Shown: positions 47,306 through 58,283, counted from the first letter of the stretch. The stretch is DNA of 64,000 bases from Campylobacter jejuni (GCF_002179635.1 NZ_NFOE01000100.1:1-64000), one strand, 5' to 3'. The notes: generated from the sequence alone by a model not told the origin. Numbers and translations: made by a program.

Positions 47306-50234
47306 ATTATATGAATATTTATTAAGCAATAAAACTGAGTTAATAGTTTGTGAGAATGATAAAGAAGCAGACGAATTAGCTCAGGTTTGCTTATTTTTAA
47401 ATTTCAAAACCTTTGTTTTACCTGATTTTAGAGCAGAATTTGGTAGCGATTTACGTTCTTTTTCTAAAGAACTTTTTGAAATTTGTAAAGTATTAAATGC
47501 TTATCATAAAGAAGATGAAAATAAAATTTTAATATCCCCTATAAAAACAATCTTACAAAAACTCCCTGGAAAAAAGCATCTAAAAAACATTACTCTTAAA
47601 AGAAATTCACTTCTTGCTTTAGAGAAATTTAAAGAAGAAATTTTACATAGCGGGTATGAGTTTGTAGATATAGTTCAAGATAAGGGCGAAGTTTCAATAC
47701 GTGGGGATATTATAGATATTTTTGCGATCAATGAAGAGCAACCTTTTAGAATTTTGCTTTTTTCAGATGAGATAGAAAGTATAAGATATTTTGATATTCA
47801 TACACAAAAATCAATTCCAAATGAACTTTCAAAGATTGAGATTTGTCCATTTTTGAGTGCTTTTAATCAAGAGCAATATGAAAATTTACAAGAAAAAATT
47901 CAAAATTTTCAAAGTCAAAGCATTATTAATGATGTTAATTCTTTAGGTTTTTGGTGTATTGATGATTTTTGTGATTATTTGGATTTAAATTTTGTGAGTA
48001 TAAAAAAATTTGATGTAAATGATTTTGAAGAAGATATTAGCAAAATCAATCAAAATATCTTACCTGAGCCAAGATTTTATAAAGATTTAGTAAGCTCTTA
48101 CAATCACGATTTTTTCACTTTTCACAAAGATAAGAAAATTACTATTTTAGCTAAAAATGAAGCTTTGTTTAAAGCTTTAAATTTACAAGAATTTTCAAAT
48201 ATTAAATTAAAAATATCCCAAGAAAGAATTAATTTAAGCACTCAAGATGAGCTTATCATCTCTTTAAATAAAAAAGAAAAAAATAAAAGAGTTAGAAAAG
48301 CAAGTTTGGTAATAGATGAGCTTAGGGTTGGGGATTTTGTTGTGCATGAAGATTATGGTGTAGCTAAATTTTTAGGTCTTGAGATAATTGCAATAGCAGG
48401 AGCAAAAAAAGAATTTGTCGCTCTTGGGTATTTAAATAATGACAAGCTTTTATTACCTGTTGAAAATTTATATATGATTGATAAATATATCGGCGCAAGT
48501 GGTGGCGTGCCTTTACTTGATAAGCTTGGAAAAGGAAGTTTTCTAAAAATCAAAGAAAGATTAAAAGAAAAATTATTTGCCATTGCTTCAAATATAGTTT
48601 CTTTAGCAGCAGCTAGAGCTTTGATAAAAGCAAAAGAATTAAAAATTTCTCAAGAATTACAAGATGAATTTATTAATAAAGCAGGATTTTTTTATACTAA
48701 AGATCAAAGTCAAGTTTGCCAAGAAATCACTCAGGATTTAAAAAGTATGCAGGTAATGGATAGGCTTTTAAGTGGTGATGTGGGTTTTGGTAAAACAGAA
48801 GTTGCTATGAACGCTATATTTACTTGTGTGAAAAGTGGTTATACGGCTTTGTTTTTTGTACCAACTACTTTGCTTTCAGCCCAGCATTTTAAAACCTTAA
48901 AACGAAGATTTGATTCTTTTAATATAGAGGTTTTTAAGCTAGATCGTTTTACTAGTGCTAAAGAAAAAAAACAAGTTTTAGCATTTTTAAAAGAAAATAA
49001 GCCTTGTGTAGTGGTTGGAACGCATTCTCTTTTAGGGGTTGAGTGTGAAAATTTGGGTTTAGTTGTGATAGATGAGGAGCATAAATTTGGTGTAAAACAA
49101 AAAGAAAAACTCAAGGAGCTAAGTAAAAACTCCCATATTTTATCTATGTCAGCAACGCCTATACCAAGAAGTTTAAATCAAGCTCTTAGTTCTTTAAAAT
49201 CATATAGTGTTTTGCAAACTCCACCCGAGGATCGTTTGGATGTGCGTACCTTTGTTAGAGAAAGTAATGACGCTTTGATTAAAGAAGCTATTTCAAGAGA
49301 ATTAAGAAGAGCAGGGCAGATTTTTTATATTCACAATCATATAGCAAGTATTGATGGGTGTAAAAAATATCTTTTAGATTTATTTCCGAATTTAAAAATT
49401 TTAATCTTGCATTCTAAAATTGATGCAAAAACTACCGAAGAAGAAATGATTAAATTTGAAAATAAAGAATATGATTTGTTGCTTTGTACTTCTATAGTTG
49501 AAAGTGGTATTGATTTGGCAAATGCAAATACTATTATAGTAGAAAATTCAGATCGTTTTGGTATGGCTGATTTGCACCAACTTAGAGGAAGAGTAGGGCG
49601 TAGCGCTAAGCAAGGATATTGTTATTTTTTGATTGAAGATAAGGAAAAAATCACAAAAGATTCTTTAAAAAGACTTACGAGCTTAGAGAGTAATTCTTAT
49701 TTAGGCTCAGGAAGCGTGCTTGCTTATCATGATTTAGAAATTCGTGGGGGTGGAAATTTATTAGGCGTGGATCAAAGTGGGCATATAGAGCAAATTGGTT
49801 ATAGTTTATATCTTAAAATGTTAGAAGATGAGATTAATAAGCTAAGTAAAAAAGAAGAAATTAAAGAGAAAAAAATAGATTTAAAGCTTAATATCAATGC
49901 CTTTTTAAATAGTGAGTATATTAGCGAAGATCGTTTGAGATTAGAACTTTATAGAAGACTTAGTAAGTGTATGAGTGTTAATGAAGTTTATGAGATAGAA
50001 AGTGAGATGAATGATCGTTTTGGAAGGCCTGATGTTTTTACTAAGCAGTTTTTGGATTTAATCATCATAAAAATTTTAGCTAGCAAACATTATAAACTAG
50101 TGAGCAATTATGAGCAAAATATTTGTTTTGTAAAAGATGATGAGAACAAGGAAGTCATTAAGGCAAAAAGTAAAGACGATGATGATGTAATTGAGGCTAT
50201 TTTGATGCATTTAAGAAAGAGTGAAAAAGCATGA
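47295..50234 (+). CDS. mfd: transcription-repair coupling factor
   Basis: A 979-residue SF2 translocase that removes stalled RNA polymerase and recruits UvrA. Visible parts are the UvrB-homology region (about 90-210), the RNAP-interaction domain starting ELRVGDFVVHEDYGVAKF (about 338-355), Walker A GDVGFGKTEVAM (about 494-505), DEEH (about 594-597), and HQLRGRVGRSAKQGYCYF (about 762-779). It is shorter than the 1148-residue E. coli protein, mainly in the N-terminal part. It overlaps ccmA by 11 bases. Confidence 0.96.
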   Translation: MQAKLYEYLLSNKTELIVCENDKEADELAQVCLFLNFKTFVLPDFRAEFGSDLRSFSKELFEICKVLNAYHKEDENKILISPIKTILQKLPGKKHLKNITLKRNSLLALEKFKEEILHSGYEFVDIVQDKGEVSIRGDIIDIFAINEEQPFRILLFSDEIESIRYFDIHTQKSIPNELSKIEICPFLSAFNQEQYENLQEKIQNFQSQSIINDVNSLGFWCIDDFCDYLDLNFVSIKKFDVNDFEEDISKINQNILPEPRFYKDLVSSYNHDFFTFHKDKKITILAKNEALFKALNLQEFSNIKLKISQERINLSTQDELIISLNKKEKNKRVRKASLVIDELRVGDFVVHEDYGVAKFLGLEIIAIAGAKKEFVALGYLNNDKLLLPVENLYMIDKYIGASGGVPLLDKLGKGSFLKIKERLKEKLFAIASNIVSLAAARALIKAKELKISQELQDEFINKAGFFYTKDQSQVCQEITQDLKSMQVMDRLLSGDVGFGKTEVAMNAIFTCVKSGYTALFFVPTTLLSAQHFKTLKRRFDSFNIEVFKLDRFTSAKEKKQVLAFLKENKPCVVVGTHSLLGVECENLGLVVIDEEHKFGVKQKEKLKELSKNSHILSMSATPIPRSLNQALSSLKSYSVLQTPPEDRLDVRTFVRESNDALIKEAISRELRRAGQIFYIHNHIASIDGCKKYLLDLFPNLKILILHSKIDAKTTEEEMIKFENKEYDLLLCTSIVESGIDLANANTIIVENSDRFGMADLHQLRGRVGRSAKQGYCYFLIEDKEKITKDSLKRLTSLESNSYLGSGSVLAYHDLEIRGGGNLLGVDQSGHIEQIGYSLYLKMLEDEINKLSKKEEIKEKKIDLKLNINAFLNSEYISEDRLRLELYRRLSKCMSVNEVYEIESEMNDRFGRPDVFTKQFLDLIIIKILASKHYKLVSNYEQNICFVKDDENKEVIKAKSKDDDDVIEAILMHLRKSEKA

Positions 50235-50911
50235 GTGGATATGAAATTTTTAAAGCTTTAATTAATGCAAATATTGACTATAAAGATTTTGAGTGGCTAG
50301 AAAATAATACTTTAAGCGAGTTTGAAATTTTAATTTCTGTGGTTTTAACTCAAAATACAAACTGGAAAAATGTGTTAAAAGCTTTGACAAATTTAAAACA
50401 AGCAAATATTACCAAGATAGAAGATTTATCAAATTTAAACACTCAAGATTTAGCGCTTTTAATAAAGCCAAGTGGATTTTATAATACCAAAGCAAAATAT
50501 ATTAAAAATTTTACTCAAAAATATTTTCAAGATTTTAATTCTTTTGAACTTTTTAAAGAAGAAGTAGATAGAGAATGGCTTTTAGGTATTAAAGGCTTGG
50601 GTCAAGAAAGTGCAGATGGAATTTTAAATTATATATGTAAAAAAGAAGTTTTGGTAGTTGATACTTATAGTGCAAAAATAGCTAATTATTTAGGCTATGA
50701 GTGTCAAAGTTATGGTGAATTGGCAGATTTTTTTAAAAAAGATATAGCTAAGAATCAGCAGGAATTGTGTGTTTTACTAAAAAAAGAATGTAAATTATAC
50801 GAGCTTTATCAAATTTTTCATGCCTTAATTGTTTCTTTTTGTAAAATATATTTTCAAGGTAAAAAACTTTCAGTAGATGGTGTGCTTATTTTAGACCCTT
50901 TAAAATTTTAA
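50231..50911 (+). CDS. HhH-GPD DNA glycosylase (MagIII-like)
   Basis: A 226-residue glycosylase of the endonuclease III superfamily. LLGIKGLGQESADGILNYI (about 117-135) is the helix-hairpin-helix and VVDTYSAKIANYLG (about 142-155) carries the catalytic Asp. The four-Cys iron-sulfur cluster of Nth is absent, which fits the MagIII 3-methyladenine glycosylase of H. pylori. It overlaps mfd by 4 bases, linking two repair genes. Confidence 0.88.
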   Translation: MSGYEIFKALINANIDYKDFEWLENNTLSEFEILISVVLTQNTNWKNVLKALTNLKQANITKIEDLSNLNTQDLALLIKPSGFYNTKAKYIKNFTQKYFQDFNSFELFKEEVDREWLLGIKGLGQESADGILNYICKKEVLVVDTYSAKIANYLGYECQSYGELADFFKKDIAKNQQELCVLLKKECKLYELYQIFHALIVSFCKIYFQGKKLSVDGVLILDPLKF

Positions 50912-50952
50912 ATTTATTTTTTATTTAAAAAGTTAATTTTTTACGATTAAAG

Positions 50953-50961
50953 TGCTATAAT
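50953..50961 (+). promoter_or_regulatory. extended -10 of hpf
   Basis: TGCTATAAT at 50953-50961, a full TGn-TATAAT, 28 bases before the hpf ATG, which is preceded by AAGGAG. Confidence 0.7.
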
Positions 50962-50989
50962 GTATTTAACTTCATAAAAAGGAGAAGTA

Positions 50990-51508
50990 ATGAATACAAG
51001 TATAGTTGGAAAGCAATTTGAACTAACAGAGTCTATAAAAGAGTATGTGGAAAAAAGCTTTGATACTTTAAGTAAATATGGCTTAGATGTGATTTCTGCG
51101 CGTTGCGTTATAAGTGCTGATGAAAGGCATGGAAAGAAAGGGTTTTGGGCTGAATTTAGCATTAATCTGGCTGGCATTAATACAGTGGTGGTTAAACAAA
51201 AAGATAAAGATTTATATGCTGCTATAGATTTAGCTATCGATAGAATTTCTAAGGTTTTAAGAAGATTACATGATAAAAATATCACCCATAAGCATCAAGA
51301 TGAGATAAAAGAAAATTTAGTATTACCAAGCGTGATCGAGGAAGATGAGATAGTTCCAACAGAACTTGAGCTATATAAACCTTTAGAAATTGAAGAAGCA
51401 TTGGAAAAATTAAAAGCAAGTAAAGATATATTTTTAGTTTTTAATGATATAGATGCAAAAATGAGGGTGCTATATAAGAAAAAAGATGGTAAATTTGGTT
51501 TATTTTAA
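50990..51508 (+). CDS. hpf: long-form ribosome hibernation promoting factor
   Basis: A 172-residue long HPF. The N-terminal HPF/YfiA domain (1-100) has ITESIKEYVEKSF-type helix and the DLYAAIDLAIDRISKVLRRL helix (about 75-94). The C-terminal dimerisation domain is DIFLVFNDIDAKMRVLYKKKDGKFGLF (about 146-172, read as two blocks). It dimerises 70S ribosomes into 100S particles in stationary phase. It has its own promoter. Confidence 0.94.
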   Translation: MNTSIVGKQFELTESIKEYVEKSFDTLSKYGLDVISARCVISADERHGKKGFWAEFSINLAGINTVVVKQKDKDLYAAIDLAIDRISKVLRRLHDKNITHKHQDEIKENLVLPSVIEEDEIVPTELELYKPLEIEEALEKLKASKDIFLVFNDIDAKMRVLYKKKDGKFGLF

Positions 51509-51512
51509 AAAA

Positions 51513-51534
51513 TCTAGCCTTTTTTAAGGCTAGA
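51513..51534. terminator. terminator hairpin between hpf and the AsmA-like gene
   Basis: Perfect 9-bp stem TCTAGCCTT (51513-51521) and AAGGCTAGA (51526-51534) with a TTTT loop. On the minus strand it is followed by a T-rich run, so it is a good intrinsic terminator for the AsmA-like gene; on the plus strand it stops hpf with a weaker tail. Confidence 0.75.
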
Positions 51535-51538
51535 TGTA

Positions 51539-54082
51539 TTAGAAGAGTTTGTTAAAGATTTTATCTATTGCTTGATCTACTTTTTTACCTGTATTTTTAG
51601 CGCCATCACTAGCATTACCACCTATTGTATTAACAATAGAATTTACCACACTTTTTGTATCAAGACTTACTTTAGGATCTTGTGTTGTTCCTTTTATAAT
51701 TCCTTTGAAATTTGCTCTATCAATGACGATATTAAAAGGAATGTTTAATTTAGTGCTTTTTGTATCAACCTTACCTTTGCTAATATTTATATTGCTTCTA
51801 TCAGCTATTAGGTTTAAATTTAAATCTATGAGATTTTTATCGATATTTATTTTGGCTTCACCATTGCGATATATATCTTGAGTGATATCCTTTTGCAAAA
51901 GTAGCATTAAGGCGCTTGTGATGAGGTTTTTCTTAAGTTGTCCATCGGCTAAGTTTATTAACACTACACCGCTTTCTTTTAAAAGATTATAATCAATGCT
52001 TAAATTTGATTTTGCTTGGTAATAATCAGGTAAATCTAAACTTTGAGCTAAATTTGAAAGATCGGTATTTTGCATTTTAGCGTTAAAAATATTATTTTTT
52101 AAAGTGGCATCTAATGAACCATTGAATATATTTTTACTATTAATGCTTGCATCTATTAAAGCGTTTTTAAAATCAAATTTTCCTTCAAAATCAGCTTTGC
52201 CTTTTAAGTTTCTATCAACTAAAAATCCTAGCTTAGAAAAATCTTGCAATGATATATTATAAGTGCTTGCTAGAGCCATTTGATTAAGATCAAATTTACC
52301 TTTTAATGAATTAATATTCGCAAATGAGCTTAGAGCTTTAGCATTAAAATCAATGATTGATTTAGAAATTTTTCCATCAAGATTGATTTTTGCTGAAGTA
52401 TTCTTTGGAAATTTTTTCTCTAAAAGCTTAGATAATTCTACCTCATTAAAAGAAGAATTAATAATTGCTTTAAAATCACCATTAATATTGTTAAAATCAA
52501 GTGATTTTAAGTCAATATCTGCATTTACATCTCCATAAGCTAAAACTTTTTGTCCTATCAAAGGAAAAAGTTGTTCTAATTTTATATTATCAACCTTTGC
52601 TTGTAAACTTTTTCCATTAGATTTTGCATTGATAAGCCCTTGCATGATTTTAATATTTGCATCAAGATTTTGAATTTGATTTGCCTTGAGATCAACTTTG
52701 GCATCTAAATTTAAAGGCCCATTGAGATCTTGTTTGATTAAAGGTTTTAATTTGTTAAGATTGTCTACAAAAGCACTAATTTGTGCATTTAAATCTTTGT
52801 TTGTAAGATTATATGAGCCTTTTAGTTGAGGTATTTTTGCTATGTTTGAATCAAGCAAAGCTTCATAATCAATTAAAGAATTTTTCGCATTTGCTTTAGC
52901 TTGTAAGTTAAAAGTTGTTTTTGGAAAATCAAGATTACTTAGTTTTTTAAATTCTATAACATTTATATTTGCATTATTTAACCTAGTATTTAGATTGAAA
53001 TTTTTAAAATCAAGCCCTTGTGCTTTTAAATCTAAAACTAATTTAGAATTAATAAAAGCAGGCATAGAGATAGTCTTTAAAAGCTCTGCTACTTCTATAT
53101 TAGTTGTATTGATATTAAGATTATTATTTTCTAAAACAGCTTTTAAGCTACCACCAAATCCAAGTAAGTTAGCATCTAATTTTTGCAATTGATTATTTGC
53201 AAAAAGTAAATTACCTTGAATTTGACTTTTACCTTGGAGTTTCATTTTGGCTAGAGATGAAAATTGATTAAAATCATCTATTTTGATATCAAAATCGCTA
53301 GTTAAGCTTTGTTTTGTTATATCATAAATACTTTTTTGTGTATAAAGTTTGAAGAAGTTGCTTAAAATTTCACTTTTAGAAATAACTTCATTGTTTTGGA
53401 TTAAAGATCTTATCTCGCCTTTTATATAACTTTGTTTTGGCAAGCTTAGATTAAAATCTTTTTCGATTAGTGTATTGTTGATAGAACTTGTGTAAAAATT
53501 AATCAAAGCATTACCATTTGGTTTTAAATCTTTAGCTTGTATATCGCTTATAATACTAATTTTTCCTTGAGCGTATCTTGGTAGATTAGCAAAATCTAAA
53601 ATTTGAGCTAAATCTATATTTTTTCCAATAAATTCAAGATTTATAGGAGAAAAATCAACGATTTTTGCATCTAAACTAAGATTAGAATCAAACAAAAATC
53701 CATTGCCTTTTACCGAAAAATCACTACTTTTACCTACAACATTACCCTTGAATGTAAAATCTTTATCGCTTTTTAAGCCAAGATTTTGAATATAATTTTG
53801 TTTGAGTCCTAAAAGATAGTTTAAAGCAAACCCTAGTCTTAAAGGTGATATACCACCTTCTATGTTAGCAAAAAATTTATCATCAATATTTGCTTTAATG
53901 TCAAGTTGTGAAAAACTAATTTTAAAATTTTCAAATTTAACATTCATACCGCTTTTTTGAGCAATAATCGTTTCGATTCTTGGTTTTAAAAAAGCATTAC
54001 CCATACTTGTAAATAATAATGTATATATGGTTAGCAATACTACACATACTATACCTAAAAGAATGTAAAGAATTTTTTTCAT
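51539..54082 (-). CDS. AsmA/TamB-like envelope protein
   Basis: An 847-residue protein with one N-terminal signal-anchor helix (about 5-25), then FLKPRIETIIAQKSGMNVKFE and about 800 residues of repeating beta-rich segments with LDLKAQ, ANIDL and similar motifs, as in the AsmA/DUF748/TamB superfamily. Such proteins form periplasmic grooves for lipid transfer to the outer membrane. It is the gene directly before groES in C. jejuni as well. No catalytic motif is visible. It is transcribed divergently from groES. Confidence 0.75.
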   Translation of the reverse strand: MKKILYILLGIVCVVLLTIYTLLFTSMGNAFLKPRIETIIAQKSGMNVKFENFKISFSQLDIKANIDDKFFANIEGGISPLRLGFALNYLLGLKQNYIQNLGLKSDKDFTFKGNVVGKSSDFSVKGNGFLFDSNLSLDAKIVDFSPINLEFIGKNIDLAQILDFANLPRYAQGKISIISDIQAKDLKPNGNALINFYTSSINNTLIEKDFNLSLPKQSYIKGEIRSLIQNNEVISKSEILSNFFKLYTQKSIYDITKQSLTSDFDIKIDDFNQFSSLAKMKLQGKSQIQGNLLFANNQLQKLDANLLGFGGSLKAVLENNNLNINTTNIEVAELLKTISMPAFINSKLVLDLKAQGLDFKNFNLNTRLNNANINVIEFKKLSNLDFPKTTFNLQAKANAKNSLIDYEALLDSNIAKIPQLKGSYNLTNKDLNAQISAFVDNLNKLKPLIKQDLNGPLNLDAKVDLKANQIQNLDANIKIMQGLINAKSNGKSLQAKVDNIKLEQLFPLIGQKVLAYGDVNADIDLKSLDFNNINGDFKAIINSSFNEVELSKLLEKKFPKNTSAKINLDGKISKSIIDFNAKALSSFANINSLKGKFDLNQMALASTYNISLQDFSKLGFLVDRNLKGKADFEGKFDFKNALIDASINSKNIFNGSLDATLKNNIFNAKMQNTDLSNLAQSLDLPDYYQAKSNLSIDYNLLKESGVVLINLADGQLKKNLITSALMLLLQKDITQDIYRNGEAKINIDKNLIDLNLNLIADRSNINISKGKVDTKSTKLNIPFNIVIDRANFKGIIKGTTQDPKVSLDTKSVVNSIVNTIGGNASDGAKNTGKKVDQAIDKIFNKLF

Positions 54083-54099
54083 AAGAAACCTTTATAATG

Positions 54100-54146
54100 A
54101 TATATCATATAAATTTAGTGTAATAGACTAAACTTATATGATATAT
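54100..54146. repeat. 20-bp inverted repeat upstream of groES
   Basis: Arms of 20 bases at 54100-54119 and 54127-54146 (ATATATCATATA... and the complement), 19 of 20 matching, with a 7-base spacer. It lies between the AsmA-like start and the groES -35. In minus-strand RNA the one mismatch becomes a G-U wobble. Operator or leader hairpin of the AsmA-like gene are both possible. Confidence 0.7.
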
Positions 54147-54159
54147 TTTACTTAATTTA

Positions 54160-54188
54160 TTGACAATTAACTTTCTTTAATGTATAAT
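54160..54188 (+). promoter_or_regulatory. sigma-70 promoter of groES-groEL
   Basis: TTGACA at 54160-54165 and TATAAT at 54183-54188, both exact consensus, spaced 17 bases. A recognisable -35 is rare in Campylobacter, so this is an unusually strong promoter. Confidence 0.85.
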
Positions 54189-54189
54189 T

Positions 54190-54216
54190 CTATCACTCAA
54201 AAACAAAGAGTGCTAA
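54190..54216 (+). promoter_or_regulatory. CIRCE element (HrcA operator)
   Basis: CTATCACTC (54190-54198), nine bases, GAGTGCTAA (54208-54216). The right arm is exact CIRCE; the left differs from TTAGCACTC at three positions. It lies at the expected transcription start of groESL, where HrcA would repress. Confidence 0.88.
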
Positions 54217-54244
54217 AAATAGCACATTTTAGAAAGGATAAAAA

Positions 54245-54505
54245 ATGAATTTTCAACCTCTAGGAAAGCGTATTTTGGTAAAACGCTTAGAAGAAATGAA
54301 AACTACTGCTTCTGGGATTATTATACCAGATAATGCTAAAGAAAAACCATTAAATGGTGAAGTTGTTGCAGTAAGCAAAGAAATAGAAGATATTAAAGTA
54401 AATGATAAAGTAATGTTTGCAAAATACGGTGGAACTGAAATAAAACTTGACAATGAAGAGTATTTAGTTCTTAATGTTGAAGATGTTTTAGGGATTATTA
54501 AATAA
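54245..54505 (+). CDS. groES: co-chaperonin GroES
   Basis: An 86-residue co-chaperonin that caps Gro[19 protein letters not shown] and [16 protein letters not shown] (mobile loop, about 19-34) are canonical. It follows a CIRCE-controlled promoter; AAGGA is 5-6 bases before the ATG. Thirteen bases separate it from groEL. Confidence 0.98.
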   Translation: MNFQPLGKRILVKRLEEMKTTASGIIIPDNAKEKPLNGEVVAVSKEIEDIKVNDKVMFAKYGGTEIKLDNEEYLVLNVEDVLGIIK

Positions 54506-54515
54506 AAAAGGATAA

Positions 54516-56156
<1,641 letters not shown>

Positions 56157-56179
56157 TACCATCTTTTTTACTTCTTTTT

Positions 56180-56210
56180 AGAGTTGCTTTTTATAGCAAC
56201 TCTTTTAAAT
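56180..56210 (+). terminator. intrinsic terminator of groESL
   Basis: Nine-bp stem AGAGTTGCT (56180-56188) and AGCAACTCT (56195-56203) with a 6-base loop and a T-rich tail starting at 56203. Confidence 0.88.
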
Positions 56211-56241
56211 TCTTTTATATTTTTTCATACTCGTTTTATTT

Positions 56242-56250
56242 TGTTATAAT
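56242..56250 (+). promoter_or_regulatory. extended -10 of the Nudix gene
   Basis: TGTTATAAT at 56242-56250, 25 bases before the ATG at 56276. Confidence 0.7.
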
Positions 56251-56275
56251 AGATGTAAAATTGCAAGGATTTTAC

Positions 56276-56845
56276 ATGAAAAATTTACAAGAAGAACAAT
56301 TTTCCAACTCAAAATACATTAAACCTAAAAGATACACTTATATAGGTAAAGATAACAAAAAATATACTTGGGATTTTATAGAAGCAATGGATAGTGTTTC
56401 TGTTTTTTTATATCATACTCAAAAAGATTCTTTTGTTTTTGTAAAACAATTTCGAATTCCTTTGTGGGATTATCAAAAACGTAATTGTTTGCAAATTGCT
56501 GAGATGGGTTTTAGTATAGAACTTTGCTCAGGACTTATTGATAAAAATTTAAGTTTTGAGGAAATAGCTCAAGAAGAATGTATTGAAGAATTAGGTTATG
56601 CGCCTAAACATGTAGAAAAAATAGGGGAATTTTATACAGGTTTTGGTTCAGGTGTAAGCAGACAGTTTTTATTCTATGCTGAAATTAATGAAGATGATAA
56701 AATTGGCCATGGTGGTGGAATTGATGGAGAAGATATTCAAGCAGTGTGGATAAAAAGAAAAGACTTTGAGCAATTTTCAAAAGAAAATCCTATTAAGACT
56801 CCTTTGCTTGAATATGCTTATTTATGGTTTAAAGGTAAGAAATAA
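56276..56845 (+). CDS. Nudix hydrolase, NUDT14-like (UDP-sugar diphosphatase type)
   Basis: I take ATG at 56276 (189 residues), with AAGGA 7 bases upstream; the TTG at 56261 would put the Shine-Dalgarno inside the gene. The Nudix box runs 86-108: G86, Glu expected at 92 is Leu, Arg expected at 100 is Glu, then E101, E104, E105, G107. ELCSGLIDKNLSFEEIAQEE resembles the NUDT14 UDP-glucose pyrophosphatase form, in which these changes also occur. It probably cleaves a nucleotide sugar or ADP-ribose; substrate unproven. It converges on the chemoreceptor gene. Confidence 0.82.
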   Translation: MKNLQEEQFSNSKYIKPKRYTYIGKDNKKYTWDFIEAMDSVSVFLYHTQKDSFVFVKQFRIPLWDYQKRNCLQIAEMGFSIELCSGLIDKNLSFEEIAQEECIEELGYAPKHVEKIGEFYTGFGSGVSRQFLFYAEINEDDKIGHGGGIDGEDIQAVWIKRKDFEQFSKENPIKTPLLEYAYLWFKGKK

Positions 56846-56855
56846 ATCTTACCTT

Positions 56856-57980
56856 CTATTTTTCATCTTTATTTTCAATGTTTGGATCTTTTTCATTAAG
56901 CATTTCTTGGAAAATTACAAATAGTTCTTCTGAAGCTTTTTCTGCGTTAGAGCATTTATCTAGAATTTGATTTTGAACTAGATTGTTATTGGTATCTTCA
57001 CCATGAGCTAAGGCTATAGCATGGTTTATATTTTCGTGAACCTTTTGATGTGGTAAGTTAAGTTTGCCAAAAGCTCTTCCGCTAGAAAATCTTTCTTTAC
57101 CAACTCCTGCAATCCATTTTGCAAGTCTACAACTTAAATGATCAGATAAAGTTTTACCAGAAGCATGAATAATTTCATTGTAGCCGTTGAGTTTAAAAGC
57201 AACGTGATCTAGTTTAGCTAAAGAAACAAAAATTTCAGAAGCAATGCGTTTAGCATGTGAGCTAGTTGAATTTGCATTTGAAATAAGCTGAGTAAATTTG
57301 CTAGAAAATTGCACTATATGCTCATTTGATTCCAATGAAACCTTTTCTACTTGTTCGCTTTGTCCATACATTTCATCCGCATTTTGTTTGAGTAGATTAA
57401 TGTTTAATTCTACTTCTGATGTTGCTTTTTGTGTTTTTTCGGCAAGTTTTCTTACTTCATCTGCAACTACAGCAAAACCTCTTCCATGTTCACCTGCACG
57501 TGCAGCTTCAATAGCAGCATTTAGTGCTAATAGATTAGTTTGATCAGATACGTCTTTGATTAAGTTAATAACATTAGTAATCTCATCTACGCTACGATGT
57601 AAATTTCCTGCTGTATCTCTTGAGCGATTAGCCGATTCAATAATGCTCTGAAGTGAAGATATGATAGAGTGTGTGATAGAGTTTAGTTCTTGCATATCCG
57701 CCAAAGAAGAATCAGAGTATTGTGAAATCATCTCAGCTTTATTAACATTTTCCTGCATATCACCTTGGACATTTGATATACCTTTTAAAACACCATTTAA
57801 GAGCATTTCTAAAAGATGAGTTTCTAATTCAGTTTTGCCACAATTATCTTGTAATTTTTTTTCATAGTTTTCAATCAATTCTTGCTTTTCTAAAAGAAGT
57901 TTTTGATTTTCTTCTTCTAGTTCTTTGATTTTATTTTGTAGTTCTTCGCAATTTTTGCTTTGATTATTTTTACCAAACAT
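56856..57980 (-). CDS. soluble methyl-accepting chemotaxis protein with C-terminal CZB domain
   Basis: A 374-residue receptor lacking any membrane helix or sensory PAS domain. It has an N-terminal coiled coil (about 10-48), a signalling hairpin tip ([21 protein letters not shown], about 143-163, then [20 protein letters not shown]) and a C-terminal CZB zinc domain with the ligands H259 (KLDHVAF), C284 (SCRLAKWI), H311 and H315 (HQKVHENIN). CZB receptors sense HOCl or zinc state in other species. It corresponds by position and domain order to Tlp6 of C. jejuni. It is the last gene of the rpmB run. Confidence 0.92.
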   Translation of the reverse strand: MFGKNNQSKNCEELQNKIKELEEENQKLLLEKQELIENYEKKLQDNCGKTELETHLLEMLLNGVLKGISNVQGDMQENVNKAEMISQYSDSSLADMQELNSITHSIISSLQSIIESANRSRDTAGNLHRSVDEITNVINLIKDVSDQTNLLALNAAIEAARAGEHGRGFAVVADEVRKLAEKTQKATSEVELNINLLKQNADEMYGQSEQVEKVSLESNEHIVQFSSKFTQLISNANSTSSHAKRIASEIFVSLAKLDHVAFKLNGYNEIIHASGKTLSDHLSCRLAKWIAGVGKERFSSGRAFGKLNLPHQKVHENINHAIALAHGEDTNNNLVQNQILDKCSNAEKASEELFVIFQEMLNEKDPNIENKDEK

Positions 57981-58022
57981 ATTTAATCCTTAGAAATAAC
58001 CTAAAATATAATTAGAGAAAAA

Positions 58023-58238
58023 TTATTTTTTGTAGTTTGATAGATAAATATTTAATTCATCTTTTAATCTTAATTTTTCCTTTTTTAAGTTTGCAATTTC
58101 TAAACTATCTAGATGAATTCTACCTTCTTCTGCATCTTTGATTTTATGATCAAGCGCATTATGCTCTTCAAATAGTTTGTCAAAGTGCATATCTTTACCT
58201 TTTAATTCGGTAATTAAATCTCTAAATTCATGTAGCAT
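58023..58238 (-). CDS. DUF465 (YdcH-like) small protein
   Basis: A 71-residue, mostly helical, charged protein: MLHEFRDLITELKGKDMHFDKLFEEHNALDHKI (as two blocks) and the C-terminal LKKEKLRLKDELNIYL are the DUF465 pattern. Function unknown; small coiled-coil proteins of this family occur widely in Proteobacteria. The AGGAG before the ATG supports the start. It lies between the channel-like and chemoreceptor genes. Confidence 0.85.
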   Translation of the reverse strand: MLHEFRDLITELKGKDMHFDKLFEEHNALDHKIKDAEEGRIHLDSLEIANLKKEKLRLKDELNIYLSNYKK

Positions 58239-58283
58239 TTAAGCCTCCTTTTTAATTGATGTTTGATTATAACTTAAAATAAG

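Noticed and set aside
50231..50911. Endonuclease III (nth) for the glycosylase after mfd
   Set aside because: The four C-terminal cysteines of the Nth iron-sulfur cluster are absent; MagIII-like fits better.
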